Part shown: one piece after another, positions 29,093 to 38,588 of the stretch
Position numbering within the stretch: position 1 is the stretch's first letter
Layout of the letters: each line of letters opens with the position of its first letter
Source of the DNA: CAVSWT01 sp963782985
GTDB taxonomy: Bacteria > Bacteroidota > Ignavibacteria > Ignavibacteriales > Ignavibacteriaceae
DNA length: 64,000 nt
Reading direction: 5' to 3'
Assembly: GCA_963782985.1 (NCBI GenBank)
Contig: CAWALU010000003.1
Location: 434,001 to 498,000, forward strand
The notes under the pieces: generated by a model
Databases searched by the model: none
What the model was told of the DNA's origin: nothing
The model's input: only the letters and a program-made list of their open reading frames with translations
Made by a program: the position numbers and the translations under genes

Positions 29093-29679
29093 ATATTTGA
29101 ATCTAAAACTTTTCCATTATTTGCGTCAATTAAAATTTCACTTCCGCTTCCTCTGTAGCCTTCAGAGCCTTGCGACTGAGATGCAGTGGAAATTATTTTC
29201 CAAACATATTTTTCATATTTATCATCCCACACAAAATCCGTCTTCCAGTTTTTTATTCCTTTTTCCAGTCCATTTGATTCGGCAATTTGAATTGCTTTAT
29301 CTTCATCAATATTAAAATCGCAATCGCCGTTTTTACAATTAGGGATACCGATTATCTTTTGATCACTTAAAACTTTCCCCGTCGAATCAACTAAAAAAGA
29401 AATTTCCTCATCAACAAAAGGTTTGTCGGAAATTGTAAAATTATATTTCATTAAAAAATTTCCATCTATCTCTTTACTTTCGTCGAAGTTTAAAGTGAAA
29501 TTATTTTTGAAAAAATCATCTCCCGTTTTTGAAATTATTTGTTGATTTGAGTTTTCAATAACCGACTGTGGAATTTGTAAGTCTGATTCTGCGGGACATC
29601 TGCAAGCAAATAAAAAAAACGGAAACGTTAATCCGACTAACAGAAAAACGTAGTTAAATATTTTATTTTTAATCATCAT
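29077..29679 (-). CDS. Predicted lipoprotein with PepSY-like C-terminus
   Basis: A 200-residue exported protein in the middle of the heme operon. The N-terminus is a lipoprotein-like signal ending FFLFAC (Cys26). The C-terminal half reads DEDKAIQIAESNGLEKGIKNW, YVWKIIS, EILIDANNGKVLD, the pattern of PepSY-type domains (helix, then strands ending in a DANNGKV turn). It contains a CRCPAE cysteine pair. It overlaps hemC by four bases and the TetR-HemD frame by 16, so it is cotranscribed with tetrapyrrole genes. A role in heme handling or envelope sensing is guesswork. Confidence 0.65.
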   Translation of the reverse strand: MMIKNKIFNYVFLLVGLTFPFFLFACRCPAESDLQIPQSVIENSNQQIISKTGDDFFKNNFTLNFDESKEIDGNFLMKYNFTISDKPFVDEEISFLVDSTGKVLSDQKIIGIPNCKNGDCDFNIDEDKAIQIAESNGLEKGIKNWKTDFVWDDKYEKYVWKIISTASQSQGSEGYRGSGSEILIDANNGKVLDSNMWHVR

Positions 29680-30617
29680 TTTAGCCTAACCGTTGCATAA
29701 ATTTCATCTAAAATTTCTTTAGCGCCGGCTTTAATTAAATCTTTGGCAAGCTGCTTCCCCAACTTTTCAGCATCGGATTTTGAGCCGCGGATTTTTTTTC
29801 TAAAAGTTAAACTGCCGTCTAATGAACCGACAATTGCATCAATATAAAGCCCGTTAGATTTTACTTGAGCGTTTGCGCCAATGGGAACCTGACAGCCGCC
29901 TTCCAAGGTTCGCAGCAAAGCGCGCTCCGCCAAAACAGCTTTATAGGTTGAATCATCGTGAAGCGATTGCACAACTTCATCGGCTAATTTATTTTCAGCG
30001 TGAATTTCAATGCCCAAAGCGCCTTGCCCCACCGCGGGAATCATTTCTTCAATGCTGATAATTGTAGAAATATATTTTTGAAGTTTTAATCTTTCCACTC
30101 CAGCGCGCGCTAAAATTATTGCATCCCACTTTGAATTAAGAAACGTTTTAATTCTTGTAGGAACATTTCCGCGAAGCTCTTCCGTTTTAATATCCGGGCG
30201 AAGATGAAGCAATTGAGATTTTCTTCTTAATGAACCGGTGCCGACAACAGCATTTTCGGGAAGAGTATTAAGGGATGTTCCTTTTTTGCGGGCAATCAAA
30301 ACATCTTCCACAGCGTGGCGTTTTGAAACCGCGGCTAATTTTAATCCATCGGGAATTTGCGTTTGCAAATCTTTTAAGCTGTGTACCGCAAGATCAATAT
30401 TATTATTAAGCAGCTCCGTTTCAAGTTCTTTGGTGAACAAACTTTTGTCGCCTATTTTTGAAAGAGCAACATCCAGAATTTTATCGCCTTTGGTTTTAAT
30501 TAATTTAATTTCGACGGAGATATTTTTATTTTTTTTCTCAAGTTCCTTTTTTACAAAATTTGCCTGCCATAAAGCCAGTTCGCTTCCGCGCGACCCAATA
30601 ATAATTTTTTGTTTCAA
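29676..30617 (-). CDS. hemC: Hydroxymethylbilane synthase (porphobilinogen deaminase)
   Basis: About 313 residues; polymerises four porphobilinogens to hydroxymethylbilane. Motifs: IIIGSRGSELALWQA at the N-terminus, VHSLKDLQ, GTGSLRRKSQL, REGN-type LRGNVPTRI, and the cofactor loop EGGCQVPIG with the Cys that binds dipyrromethane. I choose the TTG at 30615-30617, one base after the hemA stop with GAGGA upstream; the ATG at 30653 would overlap hemA by 35 bases and add a non-family extension. Second enzyme of the cluster. Confidence 0.96.
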   Translation of the reverse strand: MKQKIIIGSRGSELALWQANFVKKELEKKNKNISVEIKLIKTKGDKILDVALSKIGDKSLFTKELETELLNNNIDLAVHSLKDLQTQIPDGLKLAAVSKRHAVEDVLIARKKGTSLNTLPENAVVGTGSLRRKSQLLHLRPDIKTEELRGNVPTRIKTFLNSKWDAIILARAGVERLKLQKYISTIISIEEMIPAVGQGALGIEIHAENKLADEVVQSLHDDSTYKAVLAERALLRTLEGGCQVPIGANAQVKSNGLYIDAIVGSLDGSLTFRKKIRGSKSDAEKLGKQLAKDLIKAGAKEILDEIYATVRLK

Positions 30618-30618
30618 A

Positions 30619-31899
30619 TTAATTTTCCTCTTCAAGTTTTTTATCAATTCCAAAAAACTCTCGAATAATGCTAAGTTTAATTGCAGCGCTTTCGGAGTTG
30701 CCGCTTGCTTCGTTTATTTTTTTTAATTCAACTGTTGGATGATGAAGAATTTTATTAACAATTCTTTTAGTTACAATTTCTAATTTTTCCTGATCGTCGG
30801 AACTAAATCTATTTTTATTTTTTTCAACTTCTTCGGCGCGAATATTTTCAAAAAAGTCGCGGATGTTTTTAATGGTTGGGGCTACTTCCAGCGAGCTATA
30901 CCAATTAATAAAGTTCGCCGCTTCTTCTTTAATTATTGCTTGAACTTTCGGAATTTCATCTTTCCGTTTGGCAAGATTTTGTTCAACAATAATATTTAGC
31001 GAATCAATATCATTATAAAAAACATAATCAATAGATTTGACTGTCGGGTCAATATCTCGGGGGATTGCGATATCCATTAATACCATTGAGTCATAATTTC
31101 TTTTTTTCATCGCTGATTTAATATCGTTATAATTTAATATTAGCTCAGGCGAGCTTGTTGCGCTTAAGATAATATCAAAATTATGAATTTCATTTTTAAA
31201 ATTGTTGAATGGAATTATTTTAGAATTTAATGATTCAGCTAATTTTTCCGCTTTTTCTATGGTGCGATTAGTTATTGCCAGTTTTTCAATTCCTCTGTCT
31301 CGCAAATGTTTAGCTGCAATTTCTCCGGTTTCGCCTGCGCCGATTACCAAAGCTGATTTTTTTGAAAGATTTGAATATATTTTTTCAATTAACTGAACAG
31401 CGGCATAACTCACTGTGACTGCGCCTTCGCTAATTTCCGTTTCATTTATAGCCCGCTTTCCAGTTCTGACTGCCGAGTCAAAAAGCCTTTTCATTAGAAA
31501 ACCGGAAAAATTCATTTCATCGGCTAATTGAAAAGAATTCTTAACTTGATGATAAATTTGGTTATCGCCAATAAGCATGGAATCAATACCGGTAATTACC
31601 GAAAACAAATGTTCAATTGCGGAAGTTGAAAAAAAGTTATTAAAATTTTTTTCACTAACTATTCCATTTGGCTTATAATGCAGCAAAAGTTTTTGCAGAT
31701 CAACATGTGTAGTTTTTTGATCGATGGGAATACCGTAAATCTCCGTCCGATTACAGGTGGAAATTATAAGCCCTTCGCTAAAAATTTTTTCTTTTGTATT
31801 CTGAATAAAATTTTTAATTTCCTCTCCACTTAAATGAAGAGATTCTCGCAAATGCACAGGGGCGGTTTTATGATTTATGGATATTCCTAATAAATTCAT
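30619..31899 (-). CDS. hemA: Glutamyl-tRNA reductase
   Basis: A 426-residue enzyme reducing glutamyl-tRNA to glutamate-1-semialdehyde, the first step of the C5 heme pathway. NLLGISINHKTAPVHLRE opens the catalytic domain, the nucleophile Cys is in ISTCNRTEIYG near residue 50, the Rossmann domain has VIGAGETGEIAAKHL near 190, and a C-terminal dimerisation domain follows. Fifteen bases after the HemX-like gene. HemA is the usual control point of the pathway. Confidence 0.97.
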   Translation of the reverse strand: MNLLGISINHKTAPVHLRESLHLSGEEIKNFIQNTKEKIFSEGLIISTCNRTEIYGIPIDQKTTHVDLQKLLLHYKPNGIVSEKNFNNFFSTSAIEHLFSVITGIDSMLIGDNQIYHQVKNSFQLADEMNFSGFLMKRLFDSAVRTGKRAINETEISEGAVTVSYAAVQLIEKIYSNLSKKSALVIGAGETGEIAAKHLRDRGIEKLAITNRTIEKAEKLAESLNSKIIPFNNFKNEIHNFDIILSATSSPELILNYNDIKSAMKKRNYDSMVLMDIAIPRDIDPTVKSIDYVFYNDIDSLNIIVEQNLAKRKDEIPKVQAIIKEEAANFINWYSSLEVAPTIKNIRDFFENIRAEEVEKNKNRFSSDDQEKLEIVTKRIVNKILHHPTVELKKINEASGNSESAAIKLSIIREFFGIDKKLEEEN

Positions 31900-31913
31900 C
31901 TTTGAAGCAACGA

Positions 31914-32744
31914 CTAATAAAAAGAATGAAAACTTTGCGCTTGGGCTAAAAAGTTGGTTAGCATTGTAGATAAAATTGCAATTATAAATCCGAGTATGGA
32001 AAATGTAACAACTTTTTTACCGCGCCATTTTGCAAATATCTTACTTAAAATTCCTATGCCGTACAAAACCCATACTAATAAACTGCCAACTAGTTTTGGG
32101 TCGGTATATGAAAAATTTGGAAAAGCTCGCGGAAGCCAAACCATTCCGATAGTTATTGCAATTGTTAAAAGCGTAAAACCAATTACGGCAGAATAGAAGC
32201 TCATCTTTTCTAAAATTTCCAAACTTGGCAGACGGTTAAAAATTAATCCAAACTTATTCAACTTAATTTCTTTATAAAGAATTAAATACAAAATTCCGTA
32301 AACCGCGGAAATAGTAATGCCCGCATAACCCAGGAGCGCCGTTAACACATGCGAGCCTAATAAATGGCTCCTTAACACGTCTTTAACTTCGGTTAGGTCG
32401 CGAATAAAAAGTGAAGAAACAATTTGAAAAAGGATTGAAATAATAATTATGAAAGGTCCCGTCCCTCTAATATCGGTTACTAATTCTAAAATGAAATATG
32501 AAAAACTTATAGCGAAGGCAAGCACTGTAAAAATTTCAAACACATTTGTTATTGGCGGATGATCAAATTGGATTGTTCTTATAATTAAATATGCCGCGTG
32601 TATAATTAATGTAAAAAGAAGGGGGAAGCGCTTTAGATTTAAAAAATTTTTCCCGCCTTTCATAAAATGGTAGGAGTAATGGAAAAAAGTTAAAATATAA
32701 AGTATTGGTAAAAGTATGTTAAATAAATCTATAACGAAATTCAT
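31914..32744 (-). CDS. HemX/CcsA-like cytochrome c assembly family membrane protein
   Basis: About 276 residues with eight membrane helices, belonging to the cytochrome c assembly (PF01578) family. It contains SHLLGSHVLTALLGYAGITISAVYG and a late segment WLPRAFPNFSYTDPKLVGSLLVWVLYG that replaces the WGxxWxWD heme motif of true CcsA. Together with its place directly upstream of hemA, this fits HemX, which influences glutamyl-tRNA reductase levels in Bacillus. The start at 32744 follows AAGGAT; the frame extending to 32828 lacks a ribosome site. A CcsA role in cytochrome c assembly cannot be excluded. Confidence 0.85.
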   Translation of the reverse strand: MNFVIDLFNILLPILYILTFFHYSYHFMKGGKNFLNLKRFPLLFTLIIHAAYLIIRTIQFDHPPITNVFEIFTVLAFAISFSYFILELVTDIRGTGPFIIIISILFQIVSSLFIRDLTEVKDVLRSHLLGSHVLTALLGYAGITISAVYGILYLILYKEIKLNKFGLIFNRLPSLEILEKMSFYSAVIGFTLLTIAITIGMVWLPRAFPNFSYTDPKLVGSLLVWVLYGIGILSKIFAKWRGKKVVTFSILGFIIAILSTMLTNFLAQAQSFHSFY

Positions 32745-32963
32745 TTTATCCTTAATCTGACTTACAAGTGCAAAATTAAATAAATAATTTAACTCAAACA
32801 AAAGAATTATTAATGACCGGAAAGTCATAGATTATGAATTATTTTATAATGCTATGAAATACGTTTTTATTTAATGAATATTAATTCCGATATTAGGGAA
32901 CATTTTTTGCTTCGGTTATGACTAAACACAATTACTTTCAATTTACACAACTTCAATAAAAAC

Positions 32964-33650
32964 ATGATAAAAAAACTTATACGTTCAAACAGAATGAACG
33001 TAACAATTTTACTGCTGATTTTAAGTTTGGCTTGTTTTGGTCTTTCGGTATTCAGAGTATTATTCTCTCACTCTTATAACTACTTAAGCCTAAATTGGAA
33101 TTTATTTTTAGCTTTTATTCCATGGGCTATAAGTTCAATAATAATTATTAATAATTTACAGAATAAGAAAAGACTGCTTGCCATATTAATTTTATCGTGG
33201 GTTGTGTTTTTTCCAAACTCGCCATATATAATAACTGACTTATTTCATTTGAGACATCGGGGCGGGGCGCCTTTGTGGTTTGACCTTGTATTAATTTTAT
33301 CTTTTGCATGGACGGGATTATTATTCGGAATTTCAAGTTTGATGGATATTGAAAAGGTTCTTCATAATTATATGAGCAAAAGCAAAACAATGATTTCAAC
33401 AATTATATTTTTGTTTGTAAGCAGCTATGGAATTTATATTGGAAGATATTTAAGATGGAATTCGTGGGATATAATTGTAAGTCCGTTTGCCTTATCGCAT
33501 GATATTGTATCAAGCCTTATTCATCCGACTTATCACATGCGAGCGTGGGGAACCACTTTGTTTATAGGAATACTTCTTAATCTAATTTACTTTTCTTTCA
33601 AATTTATAGTTAAAGAAAGCAGCGACAAAATTACTTTCAATAAAAAATGA
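32964..33650 (+). CDS. DUF1361 membrane protein
   Basis: A 228-residue protein with about six or seven membrane helices. It matches DUF1361 by FLAFIPWAIS, VVFFPNSPYIITDLFHL near residue 85, WFDLVLILSFAW, and GIYIGRYLRWNSWDI. The NxPY and RYLRWNSWD motifs are invariant in relatives as I remember them, but no function is known. It is divergent from the heme operon (135-base gap) and ends at a strong bidirectional terminator. Confidence 0.88.
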   Translation: MIKKLIRSNRMNVTILLLILSLACFGLSVFRVLFSHSYNYLSLNWNLFLAFIPWAISSIIIINNLQNKKRLLAILILSWVVFFPNSPYIITDLFHLRHRGGAPLWFDLVLILSFAWTGLLFGISSLMDIEKVLHNYMSKSKTMISTIIFLFVSSYGIYIGRYLRWNSWDIIVSPFALSHDIVSSLIHPTYHMRAWGTTLFIGILLNLIYFSFKFIVKESSDKITFNKK

Positions 33651-33671
33651 ATTAAGAATTTTTTATTAAAT

Positions 33672-33715
33672 AAGACTTCTGAAAAAAAATAATGTATCGA
33701 ATATTCAGAAGTCTT
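33672..33715. terminator. Bidirectional terminator
   Basis: A perfect 11-bp stem AAGACTTCTGA/TCAGAAGTCTT around a 22-base AT-rich loop, between the converging DUF1361 and SPFH genes. Flanking A and T runs serve both directions. Confidence 0.75.
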
Positions 33716-33741
33716 AAAATTTGTATTATAATTTGATTAAA

Positions 33742-34611
33742 TTAATTATTCCCAAGTATCAAAGGCAGCCCATCTTTGCCGGAACCAATTACAACTATTT
33801 TTGTGTTGTTTGAACTGGATAATTTTTCAGTTGCTTCAATTCCTTTCCACTTTAAAAGCTGCTCGCTAATTCCCTTGGAAACTATTTCCTGAAAATCCGC
33901 AATACCTTTAGCTTCAATTCTTTTACGTTCGGCTTCTTGAGTTTCGCGCTGCAAAATAAATTGCATACGCTGACTTTCCTGTTCAGCCTTCAATTTTTCT
34001 TCAATTGATTCGGTCAATCTTGCCGGTAAAGTTAGTTGACGCATCGGCGCAGCTTCTATTGTTATTCCTCTCGGCTTAACGAGCGCTGATAATTCATCTT
34101 CAATTTTTTTACCAAGCTGCTCTCTTTCGGCTGTGTATAATGCTCTGGCGTCATAGCTTGCAGTAACTCCCCTTACCACGGATCTAAATTGAGGAACTAT
34201 TATTCTTTCAGCATAATTTTCGCCCACAGTTTTGTAAATCTTGTTTGCATTTTCAAAACTTAGGCTGTATAAAAGACTTATTTCAAGATCAATCGTCAAT
34301 CCTTCTTTTGAAGGCACAGTCATTACTTCTTTTATTTCCTGAGTTCGCGCGTCAAACTTTACAACATTCGCCAAAGGATTTACAAGATTAACGCCGGGCT
34401 TTAATGTGAAGTCGCTTACAGTTCCAAAAAAATCAACTACTCCCACATGACCTGCGGGAATTATCGTCCAGCATTGAACCACGGCAATGAAAAGCGCCAC
34501 AAAAAAACCAACTAAGGCGTAAGTTGATTCAGCTTTATTAAATCTTTTTTTTGCATTGAAGTAAAGAAAACCGGCAATTATTGCGGCAATTAAAGCTATG
34601 ATAAATAACAT
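33742..34611 (-). CDS. SPFH/band 7 (prohibitin-like) membrane protein
   Basis: A 289-residue protein with two N-terminal membrane helices (about 1-16 and 31-53), then a band 7 domain (IIPAGHVGVVDFFGTVSDFTL, DARTQEIKEVMTVPSKEG) and a long charged helix (TESIEEKLKAEQESQRMQF) for oligomerisation. Prohibitin-type proteins form ring scaffolds that organise membranes and can regulate FtsH-type proteases; the partner is unknown here. GGGAGGA precedes the ATG by seven bases. Confidence 0.92.
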   Translation of the reverse strand: MLFIIALIAAIIAGFLYFNAKKRFNKAESTYALVGFFVALFIAVVQCWTIIPAGHVGVVDFFGTVSDFTLKPGVNLVNPLANVVKFDARTQEIKEVMTVPSKEGLTIDLEISLLYSLSFENANKIYKTVGENYAERIIVPQFRSVVRGVTASYDARALYTAEREQLGKKIEDELSALVKPRGITIEAAPMRQLTLPARLTESIEEKLKAEQESQRMQFILQRETQEAERKRIEAKGIADFQEIVSKGISEQLLKWKGIEATEKLSSSNNTKIVVIGSGKDGLPLILGNN

Positions 34612-34613
34612 TT

Positions 34614-34805
34614 CTAATCCTCCCTAAAAAATTTCGGTAAAAATATTTTACCGAATTGATGAATGAATCCGATATGAAAATTAAAACTACTAAATTTTTT
34701 ATTCTTAGTGAAAGAAATATTAAATTCTTCAGCCGCTAATTTTCGTAATAGCATATAAACAAACAAAAAATTCATTCCTAAAAAGCCGCTGCAACTTTTA
34801 TACAT
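34614..34805 (-). CDS. Possible small ORF upstream of the SPFH gene
   Basis: A 63-codon frame whose stop lies two bases before the SPFH start; its end contains the SPFH ribosome site. The translation (FLFVYMLLRKLAAEEF near the start, then a basic and aromatic region) is not similar to anything I know. Support is only length and tight spacing; no clear ribosome site of its own was found. It may be a leader sequence rather than a gene. Confidence 0.22.
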   Translation of the reverse strand: MYKSCSGFLGMNFLFVYMLLRKLAAEEFNISFTKNKKFSSFNFHIGFIHQFGKIFLPKFFRED

Positions 34806-34903
34806 TCCGCATTGCTAACTTTCTTCAAAGTACTATTTATCCTTATCTTTTACCTCAAAAAATATTAAATTAAAAATTAAATTTTTAAGGGATATTTATA
34901 GTT

Positions 34904-36172
34904 ATGCAGCTTTGCATTTTTGAAGATATTTATCACGATAGGCTTGAGCCATTAATTTATTCCAGACCAATTTATGATCTTGTCTGCGGAATAAATAGTT
35001 TAAGAAAAAAAATACTCAGGGCTTACCCCGATGTAAAATATACGCTTCATTGCAGACCATATTTAGAGCATTTCGTCCGCATCAAAAATCCCGGACACGA
35101 TGTGAATGTGGTTAATGATGATAAATGTTTATTTATTAATGGAAGAATTTTAGCGCCGCCTAATATGGCTGAACTAATCCCTTTAACAGGAAAAGATAAA
35201 TTATATGTGAATGGAGAAACGATTATTGCGGCAAGAATTTCAGGCAAAAAATTAAAAGAAATAAAATCTAACTTAAATGATCTTTTAAGCGAATCAAATT
35301 TTGACGGCTTGCCGAAAGAACATGTGGATATTAAAAGCATCGATTACATTTGGAACATCACCCGCTACAATCCTTCCGAACTGAGAAGCGATTTTGAGCA
35401 GTTAATGATTTCAAAAAAAATAGATAAAAAAAATAATATACTTGGCAATATTTACGACGGCGTTCATCTTATTGAAAGAGATAATATTTTTATTGATGAA
35501 GAAGCAATAATAAAACCGGGCGCGGTGATTGACGGCTCCGAAGGTCCAGTTTATATTGATAAACATGCAAAGATTTTTTCAAATGCCGTAATAGAGGGAG
35601 CGGTTTATGTAGGCGAAGGGACGCAGGTAAAAAGCTGCGCAAGGCTTTATGAAAATGTAAGCGTGGGACAAGTGTGCAAGGTCGGCGGCGAAATTGAAGA
35701 CACAATTATTCTACCTTATACAAACAAACAGCACAGCGGATTTATGGGTCATGCTTACCTTGGCAGCTGGGTTAACATCGGCGCCGATACTAACTGCAGC
35801 GATTTAAAAAATAATTACGGCAATGTTAAAGTTTATGTAAATGGAGAAATAGTTGACAGCGGCTCTCAATTCCTTGGCGTAATTATGGGCGATCATTCTA
35901 AAACTGCAATCAACACAATGTTTAATACCGGAACGATTGTAGGAGTATCGTGCAACATTTTCGGCAACGGGTTTCCTTCCAAATATATTCCGTCATTTTC
36001 CTGGGGTGGAAGCGAGGCGGTTACGACTTACGATATTGACAAAAGTATTGAGACCGGCAAGCGGGTTATGGAGCGAAGAGAAAAAGAGATGTCAGATTCT
36101 GAAGAAAAATTATTTAGAAAAATTTTTGACTTAACTAAAAAGGAAAGACGAAAGAGAGGCTATCCGTATTGA
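34904..36172 (+). CDS. GlmU-like putative sugar nucleotidyltransferase
   Basis: A 422-residue protein of the GlmU-like family found in Bacteroidota. The N-terminal part (MQLCIFEDIYHDRLEPL, YSRPIYDLVCGINSLR) is a variant nucleotidyltransferase region, and the C-terminal part is a left-handed beta helix of hexapeptide repeats (PGAVIDGSEGPVYIDKHAKI, GEGTQVKSCARLYENVSVG, GSWVNIGADTNCSDLKNNYG). It probably makes or transfers onto UDP-N-acetylglucosamine-type precursors, but the N-terminal motif differs from classical GlmU. AAGGGA precedes the start. Coupled to rsmB by a 4-base overlap. Confidence 0.85.
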   Translation: MQLCIFEDIYHDRLEPLIYSRPIYDLVCGINSLRKKILRAYPDVKYTLHCRPYLEHFVRIKNPGHDVNVVNDDKCLFINGRILAPPNMAELIPLTGKDKLYVNGETIIAARISGKKLKEIKSNLNDLLSESNFDGLPKEHVDIKSIDYIWNITRYNPSELRSDFEQLMISKKIDKKNNILGNIYDGVHLIERDNIFIDEEAIIKPGAVIDGSEGPVYIDKHAKIFSNAVIEGAVYVGEGTQVKSCARLYENVSVGQVCKVGGEIEDTIILPYTNKQHSGFMGHAYLGSWVNIGADTNCSDLKNNYGNVKVYVNGEIVDSGSQFLGVIMGDHSKTAINTMFNTGTIVGVSCNIFGNGFPSKYIPSFSWGGSEAVTTYDIDKSIETGKRVMERREKEMSDSEEKLFRKIFDLTKKERRKRGYPY

Positions 36173-37560
36173 CATCATTACAGTTTGAAGAACATAAAGT
36201 TAAAGATTTATATGAAGGCGTTAGAGGGTTAGCCGTAAAAATTCTGAATAGAATTGAACGTTCCGATGCTTACATGGAAAAATTGCTTGATAACGAAATG
36301 AGGAACAACGAGCTTAGCGGCGCCGATAAGGCTTTGCTGTACGAAATTGTTCACGGCGTAATTCGGTGGATGGGGCGGCTGGACTGGGTGCTTAACGGTT
36401 TTTACAAGGGGCAATTTTCCAAAGCAATTCCTAATCTTAAAAACGGATTGCGCGTTGCATTATATCAAATTTTATTTTTAGATAGAGTTCCCGACCACGC
36501 CTCTGTTAATGAAGCTGTGGAGTTTGTTAAAAAACTTCAGGGACAAAAGCCGGCAGATTTAACCAACGCCATTTTAAGAAATATTATACGCAGCAAAAAC
36601 GGAATTAGATATCCTGATCCGGAAGAAGATTTAGTGGGATATTTAACCGCATATTATTCCCATCCTTCATGGATGGTTAAAAGGTATCTTGCAAGATTTG
36701 GAAAAGAAGAAACCGAAAAATTATTAAGCTCTAATAATGAAAAACCCTTTTTAACTTTAAAGATTAACACTTTAAAAACTAATCCCGAAGAATTTAAAAA
36801 ATTATTGGATTCTGTTAATCTAAAATACAACCAGGGAAAATATTTACCAGAGTTTTTTAAGCTGCAAAACTTAACCAACATAACAGCCTGGGAATTCTAC
36901 TCCGAAGGTTATTTTAATATTCAAGATGAAAGCGCCGGCTTGGCTTGCAGATTATTGGATGTGCAGCCGGGACTTAAAGTATTGGATTTGTGCGCCGCCC
37001 CCGGGGGCAAATCGGCTTACATTGCGGGCTTAATGAATGACGAAGGTTCTATTATTTCAATCGATAAATATGAAAGCAGGCTTCGTCTTTTTGAAAAGAA
37101 TATTCAACGGCTGGGTTTCAAATCAATAAAAACTTTTGAAGAAGACGCGCTTGAATTATCGGATGACAATCCTAATTTTCAGAAAGAAAGCTTTGATAGA
37201 ATTTTAACCGATGTTCCCTGCTCAGGCACAGGCGCTCTTTCAAAAAAACCTGACATTAAATGGAAGAAAGATATGCTTGATATTAGAAACATGAATGATC
37301 TTCAATTTAAAATGCTGAAGAAAGCTGCAACGCTAATTAAAAAAGACGGCGTTATTGTTTACAGCACTTGTTCAATTGAGCCTGAAGAAAATTTTGGAAT
37401 TGTTAAAAAGTTTTTAAATGATCATCCCAACTTCATTTTAAAAAATGCCAGCGACGAATTTCCCAAAGAATTAATTGATGAGAACGGATGCATACAAACT
37501 TTTCCGCATGTTCATCACATGGACGGCGCGTTTGCCGCAAAATTAGTTAGAATAGAATAA
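36169..37560 (+). CDS. rsmB: 16S rRNA (cytosine-967-C5)-methyltransferase
   Basis: A 463-residue enzyme with an N-terminal NusB-like RNA-binding domain (AVKILNRIERSDAYMEKLLD, HASVNEAVEFVKKL) and a C-terminal SAM methyltransferase domain: VLDLCAAPGGKSAYIAGLM (SAM loop), TDVPCSGTGALSKKPDIKW with the first catalytic Cys, and IVYSTCSIEPEEN with the second. Both cysteines of the m5C mechanism are present. The TTG start overlaps the stop of the GlmU-like gene. Confidence 0.95.
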   Translation: MTSLQFEEHKVKDLYEGVRGLAVKILNRIERSDAYMEKLLDNEMRNNELSGADKALLYEIVHGVIRWMGRLDWVLNGFYKGQFSKAIPNLKNGLRVALYQILFLDRVPDHASVNEAVEFVKKLQGQKPADLTNAILRNIIRSKNGIRYPDPEEDLVGYLTAYYSHPSWMVKRYLARFGKEETEKLLSSNNEKPFLTLKINTLKTNPEEFKKLLDSVNLKYNQGKYLPEFFKLQNLTNITAWEFYSEGYFNIQDESAGLACRLLDVQPGLKVLDLCAAPGGKSAYIAGLMNDEGSIISIDKYESRLRLFEKNIQRLGFKSIKTFEEDALELSDDNPNFQKESFDRILTDVPCSGTGALSKKPDIKWKKDMLDIRNMNDLQFKMLKKAATLIKKDGVIVYSTCSIEPEENFGIVKKFLNDHPNFILKNASDEFPKELIDENGCIQTFPHVHHMDGAFAAKLVRIE

Positions 37561-37631
37561 AAAGATTTTTAAAATTTTAAAGATTAAATATTAATTTCTA
37601 AAAATATTATTGAACCCGAAAGAAAACTGAT

Positions 37632-38561
37632 TTGAATATATTAGATAAATTTGCCGACGAGCTAAAATCTGCAAGACAAGAAAACGGATTAACAATTCAG
37701 CAAGTTGCGGCAAAGTCCCGCATCGATTTAAAATTTATAGAAGCTATGGAGAATGGAAATTTTTCTTTTCTGCCGGATATTTATGTAAAAGCTTTTATAA
37801 AAGATTATGCAAACATTGTAGGGTTGGATCCGGCTGTTACTTTAAAAAAATTAGAAGCCGCTAAAGCGGGCAAAATTTTTGACGAGCCTGCATTAAAAGA
37901 AAAAATATCTACTGTTGAAACTGCCGCTGAAGTAAAGACTGAAGAAAAAACAGAACCTGAAAAACCTATAGAGCCGCTTAAAACTACATCTTCATTCAAT
38001 AGTATTTTGGACGATAAGCAATCGGCAAAAAATAATTCCGAGCCGTCAAACAAAAATTTAATGATGGGAATATTTATCGCAGCCGTAATAATTATTGCGG
38101 CATTAATATATCTTATCTTTTTCAAAACATCCGATGAAATAATTGTAAATGAAAATCCTTCTAGGGAAATGATCGATGGAAATAATCAAAACAGAGATCG
38201 TTATATTGAAGAAACTCCCTTAGTAAATTCTGATTCTATTCAATCTGATTCTTTAGCAAGTTCAACCATTGGGGCAACATCGGACAGTCTTTCATTAAAT
38301 ATAAAAGCTGCGGATACCTCCTGGGTAAAAATATTGATTGACGATAAAATTGAAGAAGAATTTATTTTATTTCCTAAATCGCAAAAAAATATTACTGCCG
38401 GCAAGAACTTTAAAATTACATTCGGCAAAGCAAAAGTAGTGCAGCTTCAGTTAGATGATAAATCTTTAAGCTTTAAACCGCAAACTGATGTAGCTTATAT
38501 TTTAGTGGATAAAAATGGAATTCAGTATTTAAACAAATCGCAATTATTAAAAAACAATTAG
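37632..38561 (+). CDS. RodZ-like helix-turn-helix membrane protein
   Basis: A 309-residue protein: cytosolic Xre-type helix-turn-helix at about 5-70 (LKSARQENGLTIQQVAAKSR, YVKAFIKDYANIVGLD), a charged Glu/Lys linker, one membrane helix at about 141-161 (MGIFIAAVIIIAALIYLIFF), and a periplasmic DUF4115-type domain at the C-terminus (ADTSWVKILIDDK, GKNFKITFGKA). This is the layout of RodZ, which links MreB to the membrane to keep rod shape. Starts at TTG, 71 bases after rsmB. Confidence 0.87.
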   Translation: MNILDKFADELKSARQENGLTIQQVAAKSRIDLKFIEAMENGNFSFLPDIYVKAFIKDYANIVGLDPAVTLKKLEAAKAGKIFDEPALKEKISTVETAAEVKTEEKTEPEKPIEPLKTTSSFNSILDDKQSAKNNSEPSNKNLMMGIFIAAVIIIAALIYLIFFKTSDEIIVNENPSREMIDGNNQNRDRYIEETPLVNSDSIQSDSLASSTIGATSDSLSLNIKAADTSWVKILIDDKIEEEFILFPKSQKNITAGKNFKITFGKAKVVQLQLDDKSLSFKPQTDVAYILVDKNGIQYLNKSQLLKNN

Positions 38562-38588
38562 TATTATTTTTTGAAAAGTTGTTTTAGT

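Noticed and set aside
30238..30726. 162-codon plus-strand frame opposite hemC and the end of hemA
   Set aside because: Antisense to two clear enzymes; the translation has no domain features.
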